This document shows, one piece after another, positions 16,990 to 26,676 of a DNA stretch of 64,000 nucleotides. Origin of the DNA: Candidatus Stoquefichus sp. SB1 (GTDB lineage Bacteria; Bacillota_I; Bacilli_A; Erysipelotrichales; Coprobacillaceae). The position numbers and the translations under genes are program-made. The notes under the pieces are model-generated. The model saw only the letters and a program-made list of their open reading frames with translations. It was not told the DNA's origin and ran no database searches. The stretch lies in contig NZ_LN852695.1 of the NCBI RefSeq assembly GCF_001244545.1, positions 775,158-839,157 on the forward strand. Reading direction: 5' to 3'. Position 1 is the first letter of the stretch. Every line of letters begins with the position of its first letter.

Positions 16990-18035
16990 TGAAAAAACAT
17001 TTCATTGATTTAAAGAGACATCTTTTAACAGGGACTTCTCATATGATACCTTTTGTTGTAGCAGGTGGAATTATTTTTTCAATATCTATTATGCTTAATA
17101 AAAGTGCTCAAATACCAACAACAGGAATATTAGGTGATATTTCTCGAATTGGATTAGCTGGTTTGAATTTGTTTATTCCTGTTTTAGGTGCTTATATTGC
17201 ATTTAGTATTGCCGATCGACCTGGTTTAGCCCCAGGAATGATTGGCGCTTATTTAGCTCAAGAGGTGCAAGCAGGATTTTTGGGAGGTATTATAGCAGGT
17301 TTTATTGCTGGGATTGTTGTTAAACAGTTAAAAAAGATTGAATTACCAACAACATTAAAATCGATTGGTACAATTTTTTTGTATCCATTAGGAGGGACAC
17401 TCATAACTGGTGGGATTGTCATTTGGGGGATTGGAGCTCCGATTGCATGGATTATGCAATGTTTAACAAATTGGCTAGCTCAGTTAAGTGATATTGGGAA
17501 AATCCCTTTAGGAATGATTTTAGGAGGAATGACGGCATTTGATATGGGTGGCCCAATTAATAAAGTTGCAACATTATTTGCTCAAACACAAGTTGATAGT
17601 TTACCTTATCTCATGGGTGGAGTTGGAGTTGCGATTTGTGTACCACCTCTTGGACTAGGACTTGCGACTCTTCTAGCACCACATAAATATAGTGATGATG
17701 AAAGACAGGCAGGGAAAGGTGCTCTTTTAATGGGATGTGTTGGCATTACTGAAGGAGCAATTCCATTTGCTGCAAATGATCCACTAAGAGTGATACCATC
17801 AATTGTCATTGGAGCTATTATTGGAAATGTTTCAGCATTTCTATTTGGTGTTTTAAATCATGCACCATGGGGAGGGTTAATAGTTCTTCCCATTGTTGAA
17901 AATAGACTTGGTTATATTTTCTCGGTATTGATAGGAGCCATTGTTACAGCTCTTCTCGTTAATTTTTTAAAGAGCAAGAAGATTGATAGAAAAATAGTTG
18001 AAGATGATTTTGAAATAGAGTTTGAGCAATTATAA
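16989..18035 (+). CDS. PTS system IIC component, fructose family
   Basis: This 348-residue membrane protein begins with the usual fructose-IIC sequence TGTSHMIPFVVAGG and contains FDMGGPINKVA and ITEGAIPFAANDPLR, the substrate-channel signatures of the family; about ten hydrophobic segments are visible. The ATG at 16989 overlaps the IIA stop; a GTG three bases earlier is possible. AAGGAG lies just upstream. The IIA, IIC and IIB proteins are separate, unlike the fused MngA at 4.2 kb. Substrate is not certain: fructose, mannose or a mannoside are all known for this group, and the adjacent GH92 mannosidase favours a mannose-containing sugar. Confidence 0.9.
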   Translation: MKKHFIDLKRHLLTGTSHMIPFVVAGGIIFSISIMLNKSAQIPTTGILGDISRIGLAGLNLFIPVLGAYIAFSIADRPGLAPGMIGAYLAQEVQAGFLGGIIAGFIAGIVVKQLKKIELPTTLKSIGTIFLYPLGGTLITGGIVIWGIGAPIAWIMQCLTNWLAQLSDIGKIPLGMILGGMTAFDMGGPINKVATLFAQTQVDSLPYLMGGVGVAICVPPLGLGLATLLAPHKYSDDERQAGKGALLMGCVGITEGAIPFAANDPLRVIPSIVIGAIIGNVSAFLFGVLNHAPWGGLIVLPIVENRLGYIFSVLIGAIVTALLVNFLKSKKIDRKIVEDDFEIEFEQL

Positions 18036-18048
18036 GGGGGAAAATAAA

Positions 18049-18360
18049 ATGAAAATTGTTGGCGTTACATCATGCCCATCAGGTGTTGCACATACATATT
18101 TAGCGGCTGAAGCGTTAGTTCTTTCAGGAGAAAAATATGGCATAAAAGTTATTATAGAAACACAAGGAGGCGCAGGAATAGAAAACGAGTTAAGTGATCA
18201 GGATATTGAAGAAGCTGCTTGTGTGATTTTATCTAATGATATCTTTATTCAAAAATGTGAACGTTTTATAGGTAAGAAAGTTGTTAAATTCAGTGTTTCT
18301 GATATTATAAAAAAATCTGATGCCATTATTTTAAAAATAAAAGATGCTTTCATTGACTAA
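18049..18360 (+). CDS. PTS system IIB component, fructose family
   Basis: The 103-residue protein has the phospho-cysteine C10 in GVTSCPSGVAHTYLAAEAL, diagnostic of fructose-type IIB. The ATG at 18049 follows AAGGGGG; the frame is open further upstream but without a better start. It takes phosphate from the IIA at 16.5 kb and hands it to the sugar in the IIC. It ends the PTS part of the operon with a terminator whose stem includes its last bases. Confidence 0.9.
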   Translation: MKIVGVTSCPSGVAHTYLAAEALVLSGEKYGIKVIIETQGGAGIENELSDQDIEEAACVILSNDIFIQKCERFIGKKVVKFSVSDIIKKSDAIILKIKDAFID

Positions 18361-18394
18361 GAATATTGTAGAAAATTACAATATTCTTTTCTTT
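18359..18394 (+). terminator. Terminator overlapping the IIB stop codon
   Basis: AAGAATATTGTA (18359-18370) pairs perfectly with 18377-18388 and is followed by a T-rich run. The first two bases belong to the TAA stop codon. It separates the PTS operon from the mannosidase gene, which must have its own promoter or depend on read-through. Confidence 0.8.
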
Positions 18395-18492
18395 ATGGTT
18401 ACTTTTTGTAAAAAAGAATTACAAATATTCTAACTTATAAAAAGGCACATGAAATGCTATTATGACGGTGTAAAAAGAGAGGAAGGGAAAAG

Positions 18493-21400
18493 ATGAAAAA
18501 GAAAGTGAAAATTGTAAAGGGATTATTAGCTGGAACATTGTCATTCACTAGTTTTTCGGCGGCTGCTTATGCGACAGTAAAAGATGTATCAGCTGTTGAA
18601 AAAGAAAAGAGTTATACCCAATATGTTGATCCATTTGTTTCTACAGAAGTTGATTATGGTCAGTTGTTTCCAGGAAGTGTAGTACCAAATGCTCTTGTGA
18701 AATTAAGTCCAGATACTTATCCTCATGATACATTGGATCATGCTGGATATGATTATAAGAAGACTCAGATTCAAGGGTTTTCACATACACGTATTGAAGG
18801 TGTAGGAGGGCAAGGTGCTGGTGGAGATGTTTTGATAACACCAACCTATGTACAATATACAGCAAGACCAAATTCAAAAACGCGTGCTATGAGTTATGAG
18901 AAGTCAACTGAAGAAGCAAAACCAGGATATTATAAGGCAGAGTTAACACCAAATGTTGGGAAAGATGATAGTGCTAAAGCTGATTCATCAATGGGTAAAA
19001 TCAAAGCCGAGATGACAAGTGATCAAAGAACTGGATATCATCGATATACATTTCCAAAAGCAGGAAATGTTAATATTATGGCTGATTTAAATTATACATA
19101 TCATGGAACTGATGTTCGAAATGCAACTTTAGATATTATTGAAGAAAATAATCAAACAACGACTTTAGGTGGTCGATTTAGTGGTAAAAATGTTGGTGGA
19201 AGTGGAAAATATACAATGTATTTTTACATGGAAACAAACAAAGCTACAAATAATGTTAAAACTTGGAACGGAAAGAAATTAACTGATAAAAAATCACAAA
19301 CAGGAAATGATTTAGGAGCTATTTTAAATTTTGATGTTGAAGATAATGAAACAATTGATGTGAAAGTCAGTATTTCTCCAATTAGTGTTGCTCAGGCAAA
19401 AATAGATATGCATAATGAAATTGATGATTGGAATTTTGATGCTGTTTATCAAAAAGCAGACAGAGCATGGAATGATGTTTTAAGTAAAATCAAAATTGAA
19501 ACATCTAAAACAAGTGATCCAACGGGAGAATTAAAACAATTATTTTATACACATTTATATCATATGTTTATGACACCAATGAATGCAACAAGCACAACTG
19601 GAACATTTAGAGGAACAGATGGTAAAATTCATAATGCTAATGATTATACACATTATGATTCATGGACTTTATGGGATGATTATCGTAAATATCCAATGAT
19701 TGGTCTGGTCATGCCAGATGTTTATAAGGATATGGTTAAATCTATTGCTGATGCTTTAGATTATGGGATTGTCACATGGTCTCATGATAAGCAGCCTGTT
19801 CCAAATGTTAGAACTGAACATGCAGTTGCATTGTTAGCTGATGGAATCGCAAAAGGATATACTGATATTGATAATCTTGAAAGAGCGTATGAAGAGGCTA
19901 AGAAAATTGCAAATAAAGCAATTACAAGTGATGTTGAAAAATTAGGATATTTTGCAAATAGAGTAGACCGAACTGCTGAATATGCGTATGATGACTGGGC
20001 GTTATCAATTATAGCTGAAGCATTAGGTAAAAAAGATGAGGCACAATACTATTTAAAAAGATCGTTCAACTATAAAAATATGTTTAGAGCTAATGCCGTA
20101 CAATCACCATTTAGTGATAAGAAACTTGGTCTGTTATGGAATAAGGATGCTCAAGGAAACTGGCGAACTGATCAAGATCCTTCTAGTTATAATACAGGAT
20201 TATATCAAGGGAATATGTGGCAATATAGTTTATATGATTCTAATGATATAAATGGTTTAATGGAGTTGATGGGTGGCAAAGAATCGTTGTTAGAATCTTT
20301 ACAATATTTATTTGGTGAACATGATCCAGATAATGGGAAAGCTATGCAACACAATGCTGCTAATGAAGTTGAATTACATGCTCCATATCTATTCAATTTT
20401 GCTGGAAAACCAGCGAAAGCACAATATTGGATTCGCCAGATTTATACTGGAGAAACTTGGAATCAAAACTACGCAAGTGGAGCAACAAAAGAAAAAATGT
20501 ATAAATTATCTCCAAAAGGTTATTTAAATACAATGGATGATGATGCTGGAACAATGGCTATGATGTTTGTCTCAGCAGCTATGGGTATTTTCCCAATGAC
20601 TCCAGGGGATCCAACATTCCAAATTGGCTCACCATTCTTTGAAAAAGTATCATTAGACGTTGGTGGTGGAAAAACATTTACAATTGAAGCCAATAATGTT
20701 TCTCCAGATAACATGTATATTCAATCCGCTAAACTCAATGGGGTCAACTTCAATCGTACATGGTTAGATTATTCAGAAATTACTCGTGGTGGAACTCTTT
20801 CACTTGAAATGAGTGATAATGCTGATACAACATGGGCTCAAGATGGTGTGGCAGCTATTTCTAGTAGTGACACAGTACCTACATCATATTATGATAATGA
20901 TCCTTTAGAATATTCGAATGCAACATTTGAAGAATCAGTCATTAATGATGGAAGTATTGATCAAAGTATAGAATTAAAAGTTCATGGAACTGAATTTGTA
21001 GGAGATGTTCATGAGGATTTGACTTTAACAAATAAGATTGTCATTTCTAATGTTCCAAAAGGACTCATTGCTCATGCAGTAAAAAAGACCACTGATACTC
21101 TTGAAATTAACTTTACTGGAAAAGCAGAAAAACATAATTTAACTGATAGTATTAGTAATCTTAAAGTTGAAGTGAATGAAGCAGCAACAAAAGATAAGAT
21201 AACAAGTATTCGTTCAGTCAAGGATAATTTAAGAATTATGTTTAATGATGACACATTAAATTATTCAAGTACAAAATTAAAAGAGGCTTCAACTGATAAT
21301 GGAACAATTGTTGAAACATCAACAATTACATTAACTGGTGATGCTCAATTTAAAGGTGCTCATGGTGAAAACTTTGTTAAAACAAATAAAGTTTCATTTA

Positions 21401-24084
21401 CAAATGTACCAGCAGGATTAACTCCAGTTGTAAAAAAGATTGATGCAAAAACTGTGGTTTTAAGTTTTACTGGAAATGCTAAAAAGCATGACTATGATGT
21501 TGATTTGGCATTAGAATTTAACGATAATGCATTTGATGGTACAAAAGCAAATGTTATTAAAGGAAGTGCACTTTCAGGTATGAGTCCATTTGTTTTGGAT
21601 TTCTATAGAGATGAAAGAACAACTCTTAAAAATATGATAGAAGAAGCAAAAAAATTAAATCAAAGAGATTATACAAAGGCTTCTTATCAATCATTATTAG
21701 ACTGCATTGAAGAATACAAAGGTTTATTAGATCAAGACAAACCAAGTGAAAAAGATATTGAAAATGCAGTGGCAGAAATTAATCAGAAGTTAGAAGAATT
21801 AAAAGTTTTGGTTCTTAAAAAAGGAACAATGAGATTAGAAGCTGGTAAAAGTGATAGTTGGTCTGGTAATGGACTGAAGAATGAAGGAGATTATGATCTT
21901 GGTGGAACTTATGATGGAGCATGGATTGCTTATGATTCACTTGATTTTGATATTTATGATATTAAAACATTTGATGTTAGATATTCCTCAGCAAGTAGTA
22001 GAGTTCCAAATGATTGTACAATGGAAGTTCGTTTAGATGCAGTAGATGGTAAGTTAATTGCAACTGTTCCATTAAAGAATACAGCTTCTGGCTGGGGAAC
22101 ATTTGACATTTCTACAGTTGATATTGATTCATCATTGTTAAAAGGTCAGCATGATGTTTACTTTGTTATGCATGGAACAACTGATGATGCTCATCCATAT
22201 ACAGGTAATATAGATTATATGCAATTTAATGAAGAAAATGTTGTTAAAGAATTGGCAGTTCATAAATTTGAAGCAGAAGCAAAAGATGACTGGAGTGGTG
22301 GAACACTTAAAATTGAAGGAACTGATCAAAAGAATTTAGGTGGAACTTATAATGATGCATGGTTAAAATATAATCAATATGATTTTGATCAGTTTAATGA
22401 AGGTGAAATTGCTATTCGTTATGCTGCAAATACAAATTGTGGTGATAATGCAAGAGTAGAAGTGTATTTAGATCAGATGGAAGGAACGCCTATTTCTATA
22501 ATTGATGTTCCCATTACAGGATCTTGGAGTAGTTATGTAGAGGTTTCAAAAACTTTGAGTAATGATATTACTGGAAAACATGATATTTATTTTAAATTAA
22601 AAGTTGATTCAGCTCGTAGTAATTATGTTGCTAATATTGATTGGTTTGCTTTAAAAGAAAAGACTTTAGAGTTAAAGAAAAATAAATTAGAAGCTGAAGA
22701 AAGAGATGATTGGAGTGGTGGAAATCTTAAAATAGAGGGTGATGTTCAAAAAAATATAGGAGGAACTTATAACAATGCATGGTTAAAGTATAACCAAATT
22801 GATTTTAGTAACTTACGACTTGGAGAAATCGCAATTCGCTATGCTGCAAATACAAATTGTGGTGATAATGCAAAGGTAGAGTTCTATCTTGATGATATGG
22901 AAGGAATTCCTCTTTCTACAATTGAGGTTCCTATTACAGGATCATGGAATAATTATGTAGAAGTTTCAAAAGAATTAACAAAAAAAGTTACTGGAAAGCA
23001 TGATTTATATGTTAAATTAAAGGTTGACCCAGCACGTAGTCATTATGTGGCTAATATTGATTGGTTTGAATTAAGGGAAACAAATACTGTTGATAAAACG
23101 AAATTAAACGATTTATATAAAAAATCTGTTGTCATTCTTGATAACAGAGATATGTATGAACGTATAAGTTTTGAAAGAGTAAAAAGTTATTTAAATGAAG
23201 TTGAAGATATTCTTGATAACAAATCAGTCACACAAACTGAAATAGATTATGTAATGAGTAAATTACAGAAATCATTAGATTTATTAGAGTATCAGATTAT
23301 TAGTGACTTAGACGAATTAGTTACAGAGTTAGAAAAGGTATCTGGTGATTACACAAAGACAAGTTGGGATACGCTTCAATCAGCAATAAGTGTTGCTAAG
23401 AATATAAAAAAAGGTAGTGATTATTCAGTTTATAAAACAGCATATGATAAGCTTATCAATGCAAATACTCAATTGACATTATTGAATAGAGATATCTTAA
23501 AAGCAACAATTCTAAGAATGGAAACAGTGAATGTGGATTTGTATAAAGAAACGCATAAAGCTGACTTTGTAAATACTTTAAAAAATGCACAAACATTGAT
23601 AAATGAAAAATTAATAGAACAAACAGATTTAGATAAAATGACTGAACAATTAAATGCAGCTTACTCAGCATTAGAATTAAAAGTTATTTATACTGAATTA
23701 GGTAATTTAATTGATTCAACAAATCAATTAAAAGAAGCACATTATACAAAAGAGAGTTGGGAAAAACTTCAAACTATCTTAGAACAAGCTAGAAAAGTCT
23801 ATAATAATTCTGAAGCTTCACAACAAGAGGTCAATGATGCTGTAGATAAATTAGAAGATGCAATAAAACAGTTGGTAAAAGTTCCTGATGTAAATGTTGA
23901 CCCAAAACCTGATGATAAACCAAATATACCAAATATGGGAGATAAGCCTCATAATGGTAACATAAATGATATGAATAATCCTCAAACTGGAGATCAAATA
24001 AATATCATTTACTTTATAGGATTAATGGGATTATCTTTATTGTCTACTTTACTTATTTGTAAAAGAAAGAAAATTGAAAAGTAA
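18493..24084 (+). CDS. Cell-wall-anchored GH92 alpha-mannosidase with CBM6-like and FIVAR modules
   Basis: This 1,863-residue secreted protein has a signal peptide (KIVKGLLAGTLSFTSFSAAA), then a GH92 domain (about 40-800; YVDPFVST, QGFSHTRIEG, LWDDYRKYP). Its likely acid is E625 (ANEVELH) and base an Asp in MDDDAG (682-684). Two related modules of about 110 residues follow (about 812-1035), a FIVAR domain (about 1042-1107), three CBM6-like modules (about 1112-1245, 1256-1390, 1396-1530), four FIVAR domains (about 1533-1794), a proline-rich spacer and the sortase signal NPQTG (1829-1833), a membrane helix and KRKK. GH92 enzymes remove alpha-mannose from N-glycans or yeast mannan with calcium; linkage specificity cannot be read here. 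NPQTG replaces the usual LPxTG. It lies behind a PTS operon that could import the product. The start follows GAGGAAGG. Confidence 0.92.
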   Translation: MKKKVKIVKGLLAGTLSFTSFSAAAYATVKDVSAVEKEKSYTQYVDPFVSTEVDYGQLFPGSVVPNALVKLSPDTYPHDTLDHAGYDYKKTQIQGFSHTRIEGVGGQGAGGDVLITPTYVQYTARPNSKTRAMSYEKSTEEAKPGYYKAELTPNVGKDDSAKADSSMGKIKAEMTSDQRTGYHRYTFPKAGNVNIMADLNYTYHGTDVRNATLDIIEENNQTTTLGGRFSGKNVGGSGKYTMYFYMETNKATNNVKTWNGKKLTDKKSQTGNDLGAILNFDVEDNETIDVKVSISPISVAQAKIDMHNEIDDWNFDAVYQKADRAWNDVLSKIKIETSKTSDPTGELKQLFYTHLYHMFMTPMNATSTTGTFRGTDGKIHNANDYTHYDSWTLWDDYRKYPMIGLVMPDVYKDMVKSIADALDYGIVTWSHDKQPVPNVRTEHAVALLADGIAKGYTDIDNLERAYEEAKKIANKAITSDVEKLGYFANRVDRTAEYAYDDWALSIIAEALGKKDEAQYYLKRSFNYKNMFRANAVQSPFSDKKLGLLWNKDAQGNWRTDQDPSSYNTGLYQGNMWQYSLYDSNDINGLMELMGGKESLLESLQYLFGEHDPDNGKAMQHNAANEVELHAPYLFNFAGKPAKAQYWIRQIYTGETWNQNYASGATKEKMYKLSPKGYLNTMDDDAGTMAMMFVSAAMGIFPMTPGDPTFQIGSPFFEKVSLDVGGGKTFTIEANNVSPDNMYIQSAKLNGVNFNRTWLDYSEITRGGTLSLEMSDNADTTWAQDGVAAISSSDTVPTSYYDNDPLEYSNATFEESVINDGSIDQSIELKVHGTEFVGDVHEDLTLTNKIVISNVPKGLIAHAVKKTTDTLEINFTGKAEKHNLTDSISNLKVEVNEAATKDKITSIRSVKDNLRIMFNDDTLNYSSTKLKEASTDNGTIVETSTITLTGDAQFKGAHGENFVKTNKVSFTNVPAGLTPVVKKIDAKTVVLSFTGNAKKHDYDVDLALEFNDNAFDGTKANVIKGSALSGMSPFVLDFYRDERTTLKNMIEEAKKLNQRDYTKASYQSLLDCIEEYKGLLDQDKPSEKDIENAVAEINQKLEELKVLVLKKGTMRLEAGKSDSWSGNGLKNEGDYDLGGTYDGAWIAYDSLDFDIYDIKTFDVRYSSASSRVPNDCTMEVRLDAVDGKLIATVPLKNTASGWGTFDISTVDIDSSLLKGQHDVYFVMHGTTDDAHPYTGNIDYMQFNEENVVKELAVHKFEAEAKDDWSGGTLKIEGTDQKNLGGTYNDAWLKYNQYDFDQFNEGEIAIRYAANTNCGDNARVEVYLDQMEGTPISIIDVPITGSWSSYVEVSKTLSNDITGKHDIYFKLKVDSARSNYVANIDWFALKEKTLELKKNKLEAEERDDWSGGNLKIEGDVQKNIGGTYNNAWLKYNQIDFSNLRLGEIAIRYAANTNCGDNAKVEFYLDDMEGIPLSTIEVPITGSWNNYVEVSKELTKKVTGKHDLYVKLKVDPARSHYVANIDWFELRETNTVDKTKLNDLYKKSVVILDNRDMYERISFERVKSYLNEVEDILDNKSVTQTEIDYVMSKLQKSLDLLEYQIISDLDELVTELEKVSGDYTKTSWDTLQSAISVAKNIKKGSDYSVYKTAYDKLINANTQLTLLNRDILKATILRMETVNVDLYKETHKADFVNTLKNAQTLINEKLIEQTDLDKMTEQLNAAYSALELKVIYTELGNLIDSTNQLKEAHYTKESWEKLQTILEQARKVYNNSEASQQEVNDAVDKLEDAIKQLVKVPDVNVDPKPDDKPNIPNMGDKPHNGNINDMNNPQTGDQINIIYFIGLMGLSLLSTLLICKRKKIEK
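22261..23100 (+). repeat. Tandem 420-bp duplication encoding CBM6-like modules 2 and 3
   Basis: The units 22261-22680 and 22681-23100 align without a gap at an offset of exactly 420 bp (140 codons). The longest identical run covers 22420-22453 and 22840-22873. The first CBM6-like module upstream is clearly more divergent, so these two arose by a later in-frame duplication. Confidence 0.85.
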
Positions 24085-24090
24085 AATGAA

Positions 24091-24126
24091 GAAGGAAGAA
24101 ATATTATCTCTATATTTCTTCTTTTG
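24091..24126 (+). terminator. Terminator after GH92
   Basis: GAAGGAAGAAATA (24091-24103) pairs, with one or two wobbles, with TATTTCTTCTTTT (from 24113), ending in a T-rich run. Confidence 0.6.
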
Positions 24127-24228
24127 ATTTTCTTTAGAAATTCTTTGTCAAATATTCATAGTATTTCCATATAAATATGATAAGATTAAATAAAATTTTG
24201 ATTAAAAAATTGTATTCAAAGGAAAAAT

Positions 24229-26574
24229 ATGAGAAATAGAACTATAAAAGTAGGTGTGAATATGAAAAAAATAACTGGTTTGACACAAAGCGAAGTGAAT
24301 CAACAAAAAGAACTTGGAAATATCAATGTTTCTCCTAAGCCATTAGTGAAAACCAATCGACAGATTATTGTTGAACATGTTTTCAATTTATTTAATGCAT
24401 ATAACTTTGTGATTGCATGTGCTTTAGTAGCTGTGCAGGCATGGTCAAGTTTGTTCTTTGTTGTGATTGTGACTTCGAATACAGTTATCCGTATTTATCA
24501 GGAAATTAGATCACGTAATATGGTTGCTAAATTAAATTTGATTATATCTCCACAGACGAAAGTATTAAGAGATAATCAAATAGAAGCAATTGATAATGAA
24601 CAGATTGTTTTAAATGATGTGATTTATTTAGAAACAGGAAATCAGATTTCTGCTGATTCGATTGTTTTGGATACAACTGTAGAAGTTGATGAATCATTAT
24701 TAACTGGTGAAGTTGATCCCGTTCTTAAAAAAGTTGGTGATCATTTATTATCAGGAAGTTTTATTGTTTCAGGTGCCTGTCATGCAAAAGTTGAACATGT
24801 AGGTATTGATAATTATGCAACTAAAATTGCTAGTGAAGCAAGAAATCGTAAACCTGTTGTTTCAGAATTGGTAACATTTTTTAACAAAGTAACTAAATTC
24901 ACAAGTTTTCTTGTTTTGCCACTAAGTATTTTTATGTTATATCAGGCTTTAATCGTTCGTGATGAATCTATTACAATGGCAATTGTTAATACATCCACAG
25001 CTTTATTAGGAATGTTGCCAAAAGGTTTAGTCTTACTGACAAGTGTTTCTATGGCAGCCAGTGTTGTGCGATTGGGTAAAAAAGAAGTTCTTGTTCAAGA
25101 AATGTTTAGTATTGAAACATTGTCTCATGCAGATGTTTTGTGTTTAGATAAAACAGGGACATTAACAGAAGGAAAGATGCAGGTTCAGGATGTGATTTCA
25201 TTTGATCATTCATTGCCATATGATATTCATGAACTGATGACATCATTTGTAAATGGAAGTTTAGATAACAATGCAACCTTTCAGACTTTAGCTAATTATT
25301 TCCAGGGAAATACAAAATATGACACAAAAGATCGTATTTCATTCTCTTCTGCCCGTAAATGGAGTGCATCATTATTAGAAGGTGTGGGGACAATCATTGT
25401 AGGAGCTCCAGAATTTATCATCCCTGATTTATCCATGCCTCAGACAGTTGAAGAAGCAAGACAAAATGGGGCTCGTGTTTTATTGGTTGCCTATCACCCA
25501 TCTTTTGATGCATTTGAAGATGACTTAAAGAATGCAATACCTTTAGCTGCTATTGTTATTTTTGATCCATTAAGAAAAGATGCTAAAGAAGCCATTGCTT
25601 TCTTTAAAGAAAATGATGTTGCAGTCAAAGTTATATCAGGAGATAATCCAGTTACTGTTAGTGCTTTAGCAGCGCAGGCTGGAATTGATAATCCAAGTCA
25701 CTATATTGATGCGACAACTTTACAAACAGATGAAGATATTGAAAATGCTGTTATGCATTATAATGTGATTGGACGAGCAACCCCTCATCAAAAACATAAA
25801 ATGATTTTAGCATTGCAAAGTCATCAGCTTAAAGTTGCTATGACAGGTGATGGTGTCAATGATGTTTTGGCATTAAAAGATGCTGATGTTTCAATTGCGA
25901 TGGGTTCAGGTTCAGATGCTGCTAAGCAAATATCGCAATTTGTTGTTATTAGTGGTGAATTATCAACAATGGTTGATGTTGTTAAAGAAGGACGTTTGGA
26001 CACAAATAATGTTGAGCGTTCCGCTTCTATGTATTATCTCAAAACAATTTATACAATTGTGATTGCAATTGCAATGGTTATATTAAATATGCCTTATCCA
26101 TTTATTCCTTTTCAAATGACTTTATTAGATAACTTTGTTGAAGGCTTCCCATCTTTTATGATTTTGTTTGAAAAGAATATTAGTAAACAAAAAGAATCAA
26201 TTGGTAGACATACTTTACGTTATTCAGTTCCTAATGCTATAGCCATTATATGTAGTGTGATTACAATGAGTATCCTATCCACGAGATTGGGATTAGATAT
26301 GAATGAATTGTTTACAATCCTTTATTTTTCTACAGCCTTACTTGCTATTCATTTAATATATCGTATTTATTGTCCTATCAATTGGTATAGAGGTTTTGTT
26401 TTGGTTATTGATGTCATTGGGTTGATATTAGCAACGAGATTGTTTTGGGATTGGTTAGCTTTGGCACCTATTACAGATGTCTTAATAAAATATATTTTGG
26501 TTATTGTAGCTTGTGGTATTGTTTTATCAACAGTGATTTCTTATTTTATAAATTGTTATTTAGATAAAGAGTAA
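24229..26574 (+). CDS. Cation-transporting P-type ATPase (CtpE/Exp7-like)
   Basis: This 781-residue membrane pump has the P-type motifs: the actuator-loop motif LTGEVDP (usual TGES, here with Val), the phosphorylation site CLDKTGTLTE (D307 from this start), and the hinge MTGDGVNDVLALKDADVSIAMG. No N-terminal metal-binding CxxC domain is present, arguing against a heavy-metal pump. Length and the GEVDP motif resemble CtpE and the pneumococcal Exp7 protein; CtpE has been linked to calcium, but the ion is not established here. ATGs at 24229 (behind AAGGA) and 24262 (behind AGGTG) are both possible starts; the family usually begins near the second. It stands alone and ends in a strong terminator. 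Confidence 0.85.
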   Translation: MRNRTIKVGVNMKKITGLTQSEVNQQKELGNINVSPKPLVKTNRQIIVEHVFNLFNAYNFVIACALVAVQAWSSLFFVVIVTSNTVIRIYQEIRSRNMVAKLNLIISPQTKVLRDNQIEAIDNEQIVLNDVIYLETGNQISADSIVLDTTVEVDESLLTGEVDPVLKKVGDHLLSGSFIVSGACHAKVEHVGIDNYATKIASEARNRKPVVSELVTFFNKVTKFTSFLVLPLSIFMLYQALIVRDESITMAIVNTSTALLGMLPKGLVLLTSVSMAASVVRLGKKEVLVQEMFSIETLSHADVLCLDKTGTLTEGKMQVQDVISFDHSLPYDIHELMTSFVNGSLDNNATFQTLANYFQGNTKYDTKDRISFSSARKWSASLLEGVGTIIVGAPEFIIPDLSMPQTVEEARQNGARVLLVAYHPSFDAFEDDLKNAIPLAAIVIFDPLRKDAKEAIAFFKENDVAVKVISGDNPVTVSALAAQAGIDNPSHYIDATTLQTDEDIENAVMHYNVIGRATPHQKHKMILALQSHQLKVAMTGDGVNDVLALKDADVSIAMGSGSDAAKQISQFVVISGELSTMVDVVKEGRLDTNNVERSASMYYLKTIYTIVIAIAMVILNMPYPFIPFQMTLLDNFVEGFPSFMILFEKNISKQKESIGRHTLRYSVPNAIAIICSVITMSILSTRLGLDMNELFTILYFSTALLAIHLIYRIYCPINWYRGFVLVIDVIGLILATRLFWDWLALAPITDVLIKYILVIVACGIVLSTVISYFINCYLDKE

Positions 26575-26607
26575 ATCGAATGGTGAAAACCATTCGATTT
26601 TCTTTTT
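26573..26607 (+). terminator. Terminator overlapping the P-type ATPase stop codon
   Basis: AAATCGAATGG (26573-26583) pairs perfectly with CCATTCGATTT (26590-26600), followed by TCTTTTT. The stem begins inside the TAA stop. Confidence 0.8.
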
Positions 26608-26613
26608 GAAATA

Positions 26614-26640
26614 TGACTTTTGTCACTATCTACAATGACA
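26614..26640. promoter_or_regulatory. TGAC-N4-GTCA palindrome upstream of the sugar-sensing operon
   Basis: TGACTTTTGTCA (26614-26625) plus a further TGACA at 26636-26640, about 40 bases before the first sensor gene. The same architecture appears before the PTS operon at 30918, making a shared operator for the encoded response regulator likely. Confidence 0.5.
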
Positions 26641-26676
26641 TTAATCATGTTAAAATAAAGAAAATGAGGTGAATCT

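Noticed and set aside
24229-26574. Heavy-metal (copper or cadmium) pump assignment
   Set aside because: There is no N-terminal CxxC metal-binding domain and no CPx motif in a membrane segment, so a heavy-metal ATPase is not supported.
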